Source: Corynebacterium glucuronolyticum
Lineage (GTDB): Bacteria > Actinomycetota > Actinomycetes > Mycobacteriales > Mycobacteriaceae
Length of the DNA: 64,000 bases
Direction: 5' to 3'
NCBI GenBank assembly: GCA_022772305.1
Contig: JALFAQ010000002.1
Location: 1-64,000 of the forward strand
This document shows, piece after piece, positions 1-8,934 of this stretch. Under the pieces are notes generated by a model. The model was not told where the DNA came from. It ran no database searches and saw nothing but the letters and a program-made list of their open reading frames with translations. Numbering within the stretch: position 1 is the stretch's first letter; each line of letters opens with the position of its first letter. The translations under genes were made by a program, and so were the position numbers.

Positions 1-434
1 GTCCCGGTGGCATTGCCCAGGATCAGCTGGCAGATGGCATCGGCCAGATCAATGCCTTCCTTTTCCGCATACGCCTTCGCAGCAGTAACAGCCTGGGTGA
101 CCAAATGGCTGGAGGTGCGCACACACAAATCCTTCAACGTGGAGTTTTTCACCCTCCTGGTCGACACCGACTTCTTCGAGTTGTCCACCTCAGGGGCATC
201 AATGGCGGTCAGTAGTTCTGTGGCGCGGTGTTGGATCGCTGCCTGGTCTGAGGGTTGTTGTAGCAGGCCGATGCGGAGTTTCCAGGCGTGGTTTTTGTTT
301 ATCAGCTTGCGCACATGCCGTTCAATCTCCCGCAGCGATTCAATCGTGTGGTGGTTGGCGGTGGAGCGTTCACGGCAGTGTTGTTGTTTGGTGGTGGCGT
401 TGGTGGCCTCGAAGTAGATGCTGCACAGGTTTTA
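1..434 (-). pseudogene. Unidentified ORF remnant running off the left edge, possibly frameshifted
   Basis: Minus-strand reading gives an open stretch ...NLCSIYFEATNATTKQQHCRERSTANHHTIESLREIERHVRKLINKNHAWKLRIGLLQQPSDQAAIQHRATELLTAIDAPE... preceded by an in-frame TAA. A second minus frame (SVTKLIRGGADPVHARVIKTCA) is open just upstream. Family not recognised. Confidence 0.3.
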
Positions 435-636
435 ATCACCCGGGCATGTACCGGATCGGCCCCACCCCGAATAAGCTTTGTGACACTCCATCCCTGATAC
501 TGACCAAGGATGGAGTTCATCGTATCTGCATAAAGGAGTAAATAATCCCCCCGAGAATTCCCTTCCATACCCCACACCATAACGGTGCCGAAGGCACCCC
601 GCAGCGCACAACGGGGGAGCAGCCCACCCCCGAAGG

Positions 637-2064
637 CTAACGATCCTCGACGGCGTGGCTGGCTGTGTCGGCCCACTCCTGCCACTGAACAGCCTGTGCG
701 CGCAGCTCCTTGGCCTTGGCAGCCTTGCCCTTAGCTTCGGCGGCATCGGCCTGCTCGTTGAGCTCGTCTACCTTGCGGGAGAACTGGTCGGCGCGGGCTT
801 GGGCAGCCGGATCGGTCCGACGCCACTGGTCATCGGCGGCGTTGGAGACGCGGGATTCGAGGGCTGCGATTTTCTGCTCAAACTCGCGGATGCGGTTGCG
901 GGGGACGTAGCCGATGTCTTCCCACTTGTCCTGCAACTCGTGGAGCTTGGTGCGGGCAGAATCGAGGTCCTTGTCGGGCTGAATGAGCGGCTCGTATTCG
1001 TCGATGAGCGCCTGCTTGGCATCAGCGTTGGCTTCGAACTCTTCGTCGCGTTCCCGGGTGACAGCATCGCGGTTGCCGAAGAAGACATCCTGTGCGGCGC
1101 GGAAGCGTGCCCACAGCTTGTTATCGGCATCGCGCGGTGCACGGCCGGCGGCCTTCCATTCCTTCATGAGTTCGCGGTACTTGCTGGCAGTTTCGCCCCA
1201 ATCGGTGGAATCCTGTAGGGCTTCGGCGCGCTCAACGAGATCTTCCTTGATCTTCTTGGCAGCGGCACGGTTGCGGTCGAGCTCAGCGAAGTGGCTGCCA
1301 CGACGGCGGCGGAAGGAGTCGCGAGCGCGGGCGTAACGCTTCCACAGTGCGTCGTCTGTCTTGCGGTCGATGCCACGGATCGTCTTCCATTCCTCGAGGA
1401 TGGACTTGAGACGGTCTCCGGCGGCCTTCCACTGGGTGGAGTCGGCGGCGATGGACTCAGCTTCGGCGATGAGTTCTTCCTTGCGGGCGATGGCCTTCTC
1501 GGAGCGCTCCTCCTTCGCCTTCTTTGCCTCCTGGTGCGCGGACTCGGTCGCGTTGACGAGGAAGTCGAGGTAGGCGCTGACGGAGTCGAGGTCACCGACG
1601 ACTTGCTCGTCGCCGAGGCGGTCGGCAATACCGCGTGCCTGGTTGGCGATGGTGGAGGCTTCCTCCGGGTGTGCTTCCAGGCGACTGCCGAGTACGAGAA
1701 CCTCCGTGCGCAGGTCATCGAAGCGCTGTGCGAAGTGGGAAAGTCCCTGTGTGGGGTCGCCCGCCTGCCAGGAGCCGACCTCTACCTCGCCGACAGCGGT
1801 GGTGCGGAAGATGGTGCCCTTGTCATCGGCACGGCCGAAGGCAGAGGGGTTGGTGGACGCGACGGGAATGGTCGGTGCACCGACGAGCGTGAAGGAGGTA
1901 GCAGGCTTAGGTGCTGCGGGGGAGCGACGGGGTGCGCGTGAACGGGCGGGGCCGGGCTTGGGCCGGGGGCCAGGCTTCGGGGTGGGACGCGGTGCTGACG
2001 CGGGTGCGTCCGGTTTCCCAGCGGCGGTCCGGGGGTCGTCAGGATTGAGATTCTGCGTCGTCAT
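637..2064 (-). CDS. DUF349 domain-containing protein
   Basis: 475 aa ORF with Pro/Lys/Ala-rich N-terminus followed by repeated W-K-x-A-G-R/W-K-T-I-R-type coiled-coil repeats typical of DUF349. Confidence 0.85.
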   Translation of the reverse strand: MTTQNLNPDDPRTAAGKPDAPASAPRPTPKPGPRPKPGPARSRAPRRSPAAPKPATSFTLVGAPTIPVASTNPSAFGRADDKGTIFRTTAVGEVEVGSWQAGDPTQGLSHFAQRFDDLRTEVLVLGSRLEAHPEEASTIANQARGIADRLGDEQVVGDLDSVSAYLDFLVNATESAHQEAKKAKEERSEKAIARKEELIAEAESIAADSTQWKAAGDRLKSILEEWKTIRGIDRKTDDALWKRYARARDSFRRRRGSHFAELDRNRAAAKKIKEDLVERAEALQDSTDWGETASKYRELMKEWKAAGRAPRDADNKLWARFRAAQDVFFGNRDAVTRERDEEFEANADAKQALIDEYEPLIQPDKDLDSARTKLHELQDKWEDIGYVPRNRIREFEQKIAALESRVSNAADDQWRRTDPAAQARADQFSRKVDELNEQADAAEAKGKAAKAKELRAQAVQWQEWADTASHAVEDR

Positions 2065-2221
2065 GGGTTTCCATGCCCTTCTACCGCCACCGGCGGCTCC
2101 GTAGTGCCGCGCAACACGGCTGCCAAATACATGCGATCCGAGTTGTGCCCGGAATCCATTCTCAGTTTACAGCGACTGCGGTCAAAAGTCCGCGTTTTTT
2201 TCGGATGATTACACTGTCCGT

Positions 2222-3142
2222 ATGACGTCCGCTGCTCTTTGTCCGCTCGCGATTGTTGGCCCGACGGCATCGGGGAAATCTGACCTCTCTTTGAGGCTGT
2301 GCGAGCAGCTTGGGGGTGAGGTCGTGAATATGGATTCGATGCAGCTCTACCGGGGGATGGATATCGGTACGGCGAAGCTTTCCGTGGAGGAGCGGCGGGG
2401 GATTCCGCATCACCTGTTGGATATCTGGGAGGTGACTCAGGAGGCTTCGGTGCAGCGGTACCAGGAGCTGGCCGAGGCCTGCATCGCTGATCTTCTGGCG
2501 CGGGGTATCCGCCCTGTTCTGGTCGGTGGTTCGATGATGTACTACCAGAGCCTTGTCGACGCGTGGAGGTTTCCTCCCACCGATGTTGCCGTTCGCTCAC
2601 GCTGGGAGGCACGCGCCGAGGAGATCGGAGTACATGCGCTGCATGCGGAGCTCGCGCAGAAGGATCCCGCGGCAGCGGCCATCATTGAGGAAAACGATGA
2701 GCGCCGCACAGTCCGTGCCCTGGAGGTCATTGAGCTGACGGGGAAGCCGTATGCCGCGAGCATGCCCACCCGCCGGGAGGTACCCCGATGGGGCACGAAA
2801 GTGGTGGGGCTGGCAACCGAGTCGGCGTGGCTCAATCCGCGAATCGACCTGCGGTCCAGCCAGATGTTTGATAACGGACTTGTGGAGGAAACACGCGGGC
2901 TTGTGCACGAGGGGCTGACGCGGGAGTCGACGGCCGGCCGTGCGATTGGTTACGCCCAGGTGCTCGATATGGATGCCGGCCTGCTCACCCCGGAGGAAGC
3001 AGTGGAGCGCACGATTACAGGGACGAGGCGCTACGTTCGCAGGCAGCGCAGCTGGTTTAAGCGAGATCCGCGGATTACCTGGTTTGCGGCGGACACTGTT
3101 TCTGCAACAGGTGTGTGCGAGGCTCTACACTTGGATGCATGA
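2222..3142 (+). CDS. miaA: tRNA dimethylallyltransferase
   Basis: IVGPTASGKSDLSLRL P-loop, NMDSMQLYRGMDIGTAK, PVLVGGSMMYYQSL motifs of MiaA. Confidence 0.95.
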   Translation: MTSAALCPLAIVGPTASGKSDLSLRLCEQLGGEVVNMDSMQLYRGMDIGTAKLSVEERRGIPHHLLDIWEVTQEASVQRYQELAEACIADLLARGIRPVLVGGSMMYYQSLVDAWRFPPTDVAVRSRWEARAEEIGVHALHAELAQKDPAAAAIIEENDERRTVRALEVIELTGKPYAASMPTRREVPRWGTKVVGLATESAWLNPRIDLRSSQMFDNGLVEETRGLVHEGLTRESTAGRAIGYAQVLDMDAGLLTPEEAVERTITGTRRYVRRQRSWFKRDPRITWFAADTVSATGVCEALHLDA

Positions 3143-3981
3143 TTTCTTCCAGGTTCGCTGACGCGACTGTTCTCAAAGGTCACGGGACGGAAAACGACTT
3201 CGTCATCCTCGTGGATACAGAAAATCGCTTCAATCCCACCCCTGCGGAGGTTGCCGAGCTGTGCAACCGACACAGTGGCATCGGCGCCGATGGGCTGCTT
3301 CGCGTCGTGCGCTCTGCCGACGTGGACGAGCCGTCGCAGGCCGAGTGGTTCATGGATTACCGCAATGCCGACGGTTCGGTGGCTGAGATGTGCGGAAATG
3401 GCACGCGCGTTTTCGCCCACTATCTGGTCGCCTCGGGGCTGGTAGCGGACCAAGATTTCCTCGTCGGTACCCGAGCAGGGGATAAGCACGTGACTGTGCA
3501 CGCGGCAGACCGCAGAGTGGCAGACGTGTCGGTGGAGATGGGGGCTGTGGAGGTTACCGGTGTGTCCACCTGTGTGCTGGGAAAAACCACCTTCGCCGGC
3601 CTCGGCATCGATGTGGGTAATCCGCACTTGGCCTGTATTATTCCGACGCTTACCCGCGAACAGCTGGAGTCGCTCCCGATCCAGGATGGGTTCACCATCG
3701 ATACGGAGTTTTTCCCCGCCGGGGTAAATGTAGAGATTGCCACGGAGCTCACCGATGGCGCGGTGCACATGCGGGTGAATGAACGCGGCGTGGGGGAAAC
3801 GCGCTCGTGTGGCACAGGAACGGTCGCCACCGCTGTCGCAGCGCTTGCCGACGCAAGCGAGGAAGACGGTACCGTTGACGTTCACGTGCCTGGCGGAACA
3901 GTGCAGGTCACCGTGCGTGACGGGCAGGCAACACTGCGTGGCCCCTCGGAAATTGTCTTCCAGATTAATCAGAGTCGTTGA
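3139..3981 (+). CDS. dapF: Diaminopimelate epimerase
   Basis: KGHGTENDFVIL, ADGSVAEMCGNGTRVFAHY, GVGETRSCGTGTVA active-site Cys motifs. ATG overlaps the miaA stop (ATGA at 3139-3142). Confidence 0.95.
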   Translation: MISSRFADATVLKGHGTENDFVILVDTENRFNPTPAEVAELCNRHSGIGADGLLRVVRSADVDEPSQAEWFMDYRNADGSVAEMCGNGTRVFAHYLVASGLVADQDFLVGTRAGDKHVTVHAADRRVADVSVEMGAVEVTGVSTCVLGKTTFAGLGIDVGNPHLACIIPTLTREQLESLPIQDGFTIDTEFFPAGVNVEIATELTDGAVHMRVNERGVGETRSCGTGTVATAVAALADASEEDGTVDVHVPGGTVQVTVRDGQATLRGPSEIVFQINQSR

Positions 3982-4639
3982 GGTCGTTAAGCTTGCGCTT
4001 CGACCACTTGTGGTTCCACTGAACAGCACCCGAGGTATCGATCCCGGCCTTATTCCAGGCCTTGAGCGAGTTTGTGGGGGTTGACGTATCGGGGAAGGAC
4101 GAGGAGGTGCCGAGGCGCAGCGCCGTGCGGCGGGCTGCGTGCCACTGCTCTTCGAGCTCGGCGGCGCGCTCATCGGTGGCTGTGAGGATACGGCGCAGCT
4201 CGTCTAATGACGTGTCCGGGCCGATCTTGGCATCGAGCCGGTTGAGGAAGCGCCGGCAATTGGCCGCCGTGTAGTGGAAGGCCTCGATCTCCGGGGCCTC
4301 GGAGTCCATATTCGCCAGTTCTGGGCGGTGCAGCGTGCGATCGGCAAGCGAGTCGGTATCCGTCCCGTTTAGGAACGTGGAGTACTGCTCCAGCGTGGTT
4401 TCGATATCCTCGCTGGACAGCCGAATGGACATGATGAGCGCGTCGCGCTCGGTTGATTTCTGGTCCTGGTTCACCAGGAAGAAGGTGCCAAGCAGGATGA
4501 AGGTGGAGAGAATAAGCCCCGGCACCTTCAACCACAGTGACAAGATGATGCAGCAGATGATGACCACGACGGTGGGGAGCACCACGCTCTGGCGCGCGGA
4601 AAAGGACGAGCGCTCTGGCGTCGGCTCATCCGTTGCCAT
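3965..4639 (-). CDS. Conserved hypothetical membrane protein
   Basis: ORF from MATDEPTPERSSFSARQ; two hydrophobic segments (VVLPTVVVIICCIILSLWL, GLILSTFILLGTFFLV). Convergent and overlapping the dapF 3' end. Confidence 0.7.
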   Translation of the reverse strand: MATDEPTPERSSFSARQSVVLPTVVVIICCIILSLWLKVPGLILSTFILLGTFFLVNQDQKSTERDALIMSIRLSSEDIETTLEQYSTFLNGTDTDSLADRTLHRPELANMDSEAPEIEAFHYTAANCRRFLNRLDAKIGPDTSLDELRRILTATDERAAELEEQWHAARRTALRLGTSSSFPDTSTPTNSLKAWNKAGIDTSGAVQWNHKWSKRKLNDLNDSD

Positions 4640-4688
4640 GGGGATCGCTCCTTTATCGTCTGCTGGGTATAAATGGTCCCGGTTGATT

Positions 4689-5438
4689 CTACGCGTGACC
4701 GCCGCAGCCACAGCCACCGCCGCCACACCCGCAGCTACCGCCACCGCCACAGCCGGCGGAAGCAGGCGAGGCAACGGAACCGGTGAGCATGACCGTGCCG
4801 GAAATGATGTCGCCCTTTTCCGGAAGCGTGGGTGCATCAGGGAGGCAGATATCCATCGGCAGCGGCTCGTGCACGACGGCGTGGACGAAACGCTGGCCGG
4901 TTAGCTCCGTCGTGCGGTAATCAGCGCGGACAATGGGGGCGGTGAGCCTGGCGGAGGCATCGGGGACGGCGGAACCCGACCCAGCGTCGATAAGCTGAGC
5001 ACCGAGGGACTCGATAGCCGGTTCCGCAGAGCCTTGGGTGACCGACGCATCGATGGCCATCGCGGTGATTTCTACGCCCTCGAACTGGAGTGGCTCCGCA
5101 TCCACGAGGATGGGGCCCTGCGCGAGGTTCACAGTAAGCGAGGTGAGGTGGAAACCCTCGTCGTTGACAACGTCAAGGAGGGCGAGCACGTCGTTGACCA
5201 TCGTGACGTGGGCAGTCACTACAGTCGAGCCGTTAAAGCCACTGAACACGGCGTACGGCTCCGAAGTAAGAACTGAGATGCGCGCGCCAGACGGGTCGTT
5301 GAACTGCACCAACTGCCCGCCGTTGGTCTCGCCGACAACAGCGAGCGTGCCACTGTTAATCGCGGCCTCCACCGTCTTGGGCCAATCGCCCAGGTCGAGG
5401 CCGATGCAAGAGAGATCTGTAGTCGTGTCAGAGGTCAT
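4689..5438 (-). CDS. Uncharacterised protein with Gly/Cys-rich C-terminal tail
   Basis: ORF MTSDTTTDLSCIGLDLGDWPKTVEAAINSG... ending ...SAGCGGGGSCGCGGGGCGCGGHA. Confidence 0.75.
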   Translation of the reverse strand: MTSDTTTDLSCIGLDLGDWPKTVEAAINSGTLAVVGETNGGQLVQFNDPSGARISVLTSEPYAVFSGFNGSTVVTAHVTMVNDVLALLDVVNDEGFHLTSLTVNLAQGPILVDAEPLQFEGVEITAMAIDASVTQGSAEPAIESLGAQLIDAGSGSAVPDASARLTAPIVRADYRTTELTGQRFVHAVVHEPLPMDICLPDAPTLPEKGDIISGTVMLTGSVASPASAGCGGGGSCGCGGGGCGCGGHA

Positions 5439-5527
5439 GGGCACCATCTTACAAACGCCGGAGCAGCTGGGCATCACCGGTGCGGAGAATTACTGAATAG
5501 CAAGGTCATGTGGAACAATGGGGCACA

Positions 5528-7057
5528 ATGACTGACTCTACTTTTGGATCGAAAAACCAGGATCACGATTTCCTACTGCGCGAGGTGTTCCGCGACCACG
5601 AGGACACGACCGTGGATCGGTACAGCGCCGAACCGTTGACGCATCTCGAACATCACCCGCACACACCTTCCGTGGGTGAGCTTGACCTGGAGGATCGTTC
5701 CCGCCTACGCGGTGTGATGAGCCATACGGATATCTCCCGCACGGAGCGGGAAGACGGCTACGACGTGGAGTACCGCAAGCTGCGCCTGGAGCGCGTCGTT
5801 CTCGTCGGGGTGTGGACGGATGGCACGCTGGCGGAGATTGAGGCGGCCATGGAGGAGCTCAAGGCGCTGGCGGAGACAGCCGGCTCCGAGGTCGTGGACA
5901 CCCTGTACCAGAAGCGCGACAAGCCGGATCCCGGCACCTACATCGGGCAGGGCAAGGTAAGCGAGCTGAAGGCCGCGATTAACGCGCACGACGCGGATAC
6001 GGTGGTGTGCGATGGTGAACTCTCTCCCGGCCAGATGATTGCTTTGGAGAAGGCGCTCGATGTCAAGGTCATCGACCGGACGATGCTCATTCTGGACATC
6101 TTCGCCCAGCACGCTAAGTCTCGCGAGGGCAAGACGCAGGTTGCGCTCGCGCAAATGGAATACCTCATCACGCGTGTACGCGGGTGGGGCGGCGCACTGT
6201 CCCGTCAGGCCGGCGGTCGTGCTGGTTCCAACGGCGGTGTCGGCCTGCGTGGCCCCGGTGAGACGAAGATTGAGGCGGACCGTCGGCGGTTGCGCAGCGA
6301 GATGGCCAAGCTCCGCAAGGAACTGGCATCGATGAAGAAGGCCCGCGACGTCAAGGCCATGCGTCGCCGCGGCTCGACGATTCCGAAGATCGCCATCGCC
6401 GGCTACACCAACGCGGGTAAGTCCTCTCTCATCAACGCCCTGACGGGTGCTGGTGTGCTGGTCGAGGATGCGCTGTTCGCCACCCTCGATCCCACCACCC
6501 GCCGAGCACAGCTTGTCGACGGCCGGTCGATCATCTTTTCTGACACCGTCGGCTTCGTCCGGCACCTGCCCACCCAGCTCGTGGAGGCCTTCCGCTCGAC
6601 GCTTGAGGAGGTTCTCGGGGCTGATGTAATTCTGCATGTCGTAGACGGCTCGGATCCGTTCCCACTCAAGCAGATCGAAGCTGTGCGTAGTGTCATCCTC
6701 GATATCGTCCGTGAGGAGGGTGTTGAAGCGCCACCGGAAATCATCGTGGTGAACAAGATTGACCAGGCCGATCCGCTCGTGTTGGCGGAGCTCCGGCACG
6801 CACTCGACGATGTGGCCTTCGTCTCCGCCCGTACGGGCGAGGGGATTGAGGAGCTGGAAAGCCGCATCGAGCTGTTCCTCAATACGTTGGATAGCCACGT
6901 GACGCTCCGCGTGCCCTTCTCCCGCGGCGATGTCGTCGCGCGCGTGCACGAAGAGGGTACGGTGCTCAGCGAGGATTACACAGAAAAGGGCACGGTCATC
7001 GATGCCCGTATTCCGCAGCAGCTGGCAGCCCAGCTCAGCGAATTTGCTGCCGAGTAG
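5528..7057 (+). CDS. hflX: GTPase HflX
   Basis: GTYIGQGKVSEL, GLRGPGETKIEADRR, GYTNAGKSSLINALTGA, DTVGFVRHLPTQLVEAFRSTLEE motifs. Start could be GTG 5510. Confidence 0.95.
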   Translation: MTDSTFGSKNQDHDFLLREVFRDHEDTTVDRYSAEPLTHLEHHPHTPSVGELDLEDRSRLRGVMSHTDISRTEREDGYDVEYRKLRLERVVLVGVWTDGTLAEIEAAMEELKALAETAGSEVVDTLYQKRDKPDPGTYIGQGKVSELKAAINAHDADTVVCDGELSPGQMIALEKALDVKVIDRTMLILDIFAQHAKSREGKTQVALAQMEYLITRVRGWGGALSRQAGGRAGSNGGVGLRGPGETKIEADRRRLRSEMAKLRKELASMKKARDVKAMRRRGSTIPKIAIAGYTNAGKSSLINALTGAGVLVEDALFATLDPTTRRAQLVDGRSIIFSDTVGFVRHLPTQLVEAFRSTLEEVLGADVILHVVDGSDPFPLKQIEAVRSVILDIVREEGVEAPPEIIVVNKIDQADPLVLAELRHALDDVAFVSARTGEGIEELESRIELFLNTLDSHVTLRVPFSRGDVVARVHEEGTVLSEDYTEKGTVIDARIPQQLAAQLSEFAAE

Positions 7058-7104
7058 GACCCCAAGTTTCCTATTCTTTCTCCTCCTAGGGATAATGGAG
7101 GTTC

Positions 7105-8391
7105 GTGAAATGGAATTGGGGCTGGACCGTCCACGGAGACGGCAAACGCATTGAGCCAGGCGGCGTGGTCGCGCCGGAAGAAAGGCTGTCATGGCCACGG
7201 ACCATCGGGATCGGCATGCAGCACGTCATCGCCATGTTCGGTGCGACGCTGCTCGTTCCCACGCTGACGGGCTTCCCCGTCAATACGACACTGTTGTTCT
7301 CCGGGCTGGGAACCATCATCTTCCTGCTCATCACGCGCAACCGGCTGCCTTCCTACCTGGGTAGTTCGTTCGCCTTTATCGCGCCGCTGACAGCGACGGC
7401 AGGGGAGACCATGTCCGCCCGTCTCGGCGGCGTGGTGGTTACCGGTGTGTTGCTCATCGTCGTCGGCTTCGTGGTGAAAGCCGCAGGTAAGAAGGTTCTC
7501 GACGCGGTCATGCCACCGACTGTTACAGGTGCAATCGTTGCGCTTATCGGCCTCAACCTCGCACCGACGGCAGCGACGAACTTCGCGAGCTCGCCACTCG
7601 TAGCCACGGTGACGCTATTCTCCATCCTCATCTGCACCGTCGCGGGCAGGGGCATGGTGTCGCGTCTGGGCATCCTCATCGGTGTCATCATCGGCTGGGT
7701 GTTTGCAGCACTCACCGGCAACCTGTCTGAGGGTGCCGAAGAGGCCATTGCACAGGCACCGTGGATTGGTTTGCCGACCTTCCACACGCCAGAGTTTCAG
7801 CCCTCTGTCATCTTCGTTACGCTGCCGGTCATTATCGTGCTCATCGCCGAAAACGTGGGCCATGTGAAGGCTGTTTCTGCCATGACGGGCAGGAACATGG
7901 ATGATCTCGCAGGCGACGCGCTCCTGGCCGACGGTGTCGCAACGACCTTTGCCGGCTGCTTTGGCGGCTCGGGTACGACCACCTACGCCGAGAACGTCGG
8001 TGTCATGGCTGCCACAAAGGTCTATTCCACGGCCGCGTACTGGGTCGCAGCACTAACTGCCATCGCCTTGGCATTCATACCCAAGTTCGGTGCGTTGATC
8101 TTCACCATCCCTACCGGTGTGCTTGGTGGTGCCACGCTCGTTCTCTACGGCCTCATCGGCATGTTGGGCATCCGCATTTGGCAGGACAACAACGTCAACT
8201 TCAACAACCCGGTCAACCTCACGGCCGCCGCGGTGGCGCTTGTCGCGGGCATCGGCAACCTGACGCTCACCATCTTCGGGGTGGAACTGCAGGGCATTGC
8301 CTGGGGCTCTGCCGGCATTATCATCCTGTTCCCGATCATGAAGTGGCTTTACGAGCACATCGGTGAGGGAACGAACATCTACGCCAAGTAA
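7105..8391 (+). CDS. NCS2 family uracil/xanthine permease
   Basis: IGMQHVIAMFGATLLVPTLTGF, PSYLGSSFAFIAPL, ENVGVMAATKVYS; NCS2 permease motifs, many TM segments; GTG start. Confidence 0.9.
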   Translation: MKWNWGWTVHGDGKRIEPGGVVAPEERLSWPRTIGIGMQHVIAMFGATLLVPTLTGFPVNTTLLFSGLGTIIFLLITRNRLPSYLGSSFAFIAPLTATAGETMSARLGGVVVTGVLLIVVGFVVKAAGKKVLDAVMPPTVTGAIVALIGLNLAPTAATNFASSPLVATVTLFSILICTVAGRGMVSRLGILIGVIIGWVFAALTGNLSEGAEEAIAQAPWIGLPTFHTPEFQPSVIFVTLPVIIVLIAENVGHVKAVSAMTGRNMDDLAGDALLADGVATTFAGCFGGSGTTTYAENVGVMAATKVYSTAAYWVAALTAIALAFIPKFGALIFTIPTGVLGGATLVLYGLIGMLGIRIWQDNNVNFNNPVNLTAAAVALVAGIGNLTLTIFGVELQGIAWGSAGIIILFPIMKWLYEHIGEGTNIYAK

Positions 8392-8407
8392 AGGGCGTCG
8401 ACAAGCA

Positions 8408-8440
8408 AAAAGCACCAGCAAGAAGCTGGTGCTTTTCTTA
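8408..8440. terminator. Bidirectional rho-independent terminator
   Basis: aaaagcaccagc-aagaa-gctggtgctttt hairpin with A/T tracts between convergent permease and ptsH. Confidence 0.85.
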
Positions 8441-8451
8441 TGAAGAGAGGA

Positions 8452-8721
8452 TTACTCGGCGTCGAGATCCTTCTCGATGAGAGCAGCGATGGCCTCGACA
8501 GCCTCGGCGTTATCGGAGGTCACGGTGACTTCATCGCCGTGCTCAGCGCCCATAGCCATGATAGAGAGGCTGGAGGCAGCGTCTGCCTCGTCGTCCTCAT
8601 CAGCACCAACAACGAGGAGCTCGATGTCCTCGTCGTAGTTGCTGGCAGCCTCAGCAATGATAGTTGCAGGGCGAGCGTGAAGTCCCACGGAGGAGCCGAC
8701 CTTAACAGTCTTAGAAGCCAT
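8452..8721 (-). CDS. ptsH: Phosphocarrier protein HPr
   Basis: 89 aa; VGLHARPA active-site His and SSLSIMAMG motif. Confidence 0.95.
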   Translation of the reverse strand: MASKTVKVGSSVGLHARPATIIAEAASNYDEDIELLVVGADEDDEADAASSLSIMAMGAEHGDEVTVTSDNAEAVEAIAALIEKDLDAE

Positions 8722-8883
8722 GTCTGGATCCTTTCAAAGTAGATATCGTTGCAGCGTGGTGCTGTGGTGCGCAAACTCAGCACGGCCCACGTGTTCCTTT
8801 ATTACGGTACATCGTACCCGAGAATGCTCGCCAGATTACCTGATTCTGTGAAAGCGGGCACACGTTGTGACCTAAATCCTACG

Positions 8884-8912
8884 AAAAACGCCCCGCAACG
8901 GAGTGCGGGGTG
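8884..8912 (-). terminator. Rho-independent terminator downstream of the ptsF-like gene
   Basis: ccccgca/tgcgggg stem followed on the minus strand by cgtttttcgt. Confidence 0.75.
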
Positions 8913-8934
8913 TGATGCGCAGGTAGCTGGGCGT

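Noticed and set aside
3031-4173. 380 aa minus-strand ORF opposite dapF
   Set aside because: Antisense to dapF and overlapping flanking genes; no recognisable family.
5705-7198. 497 aa minus-strand ORF opposite hflX
   Set aside because: Antisense to hflX, which carries all GTPase motifs; no domain in the antisense product.
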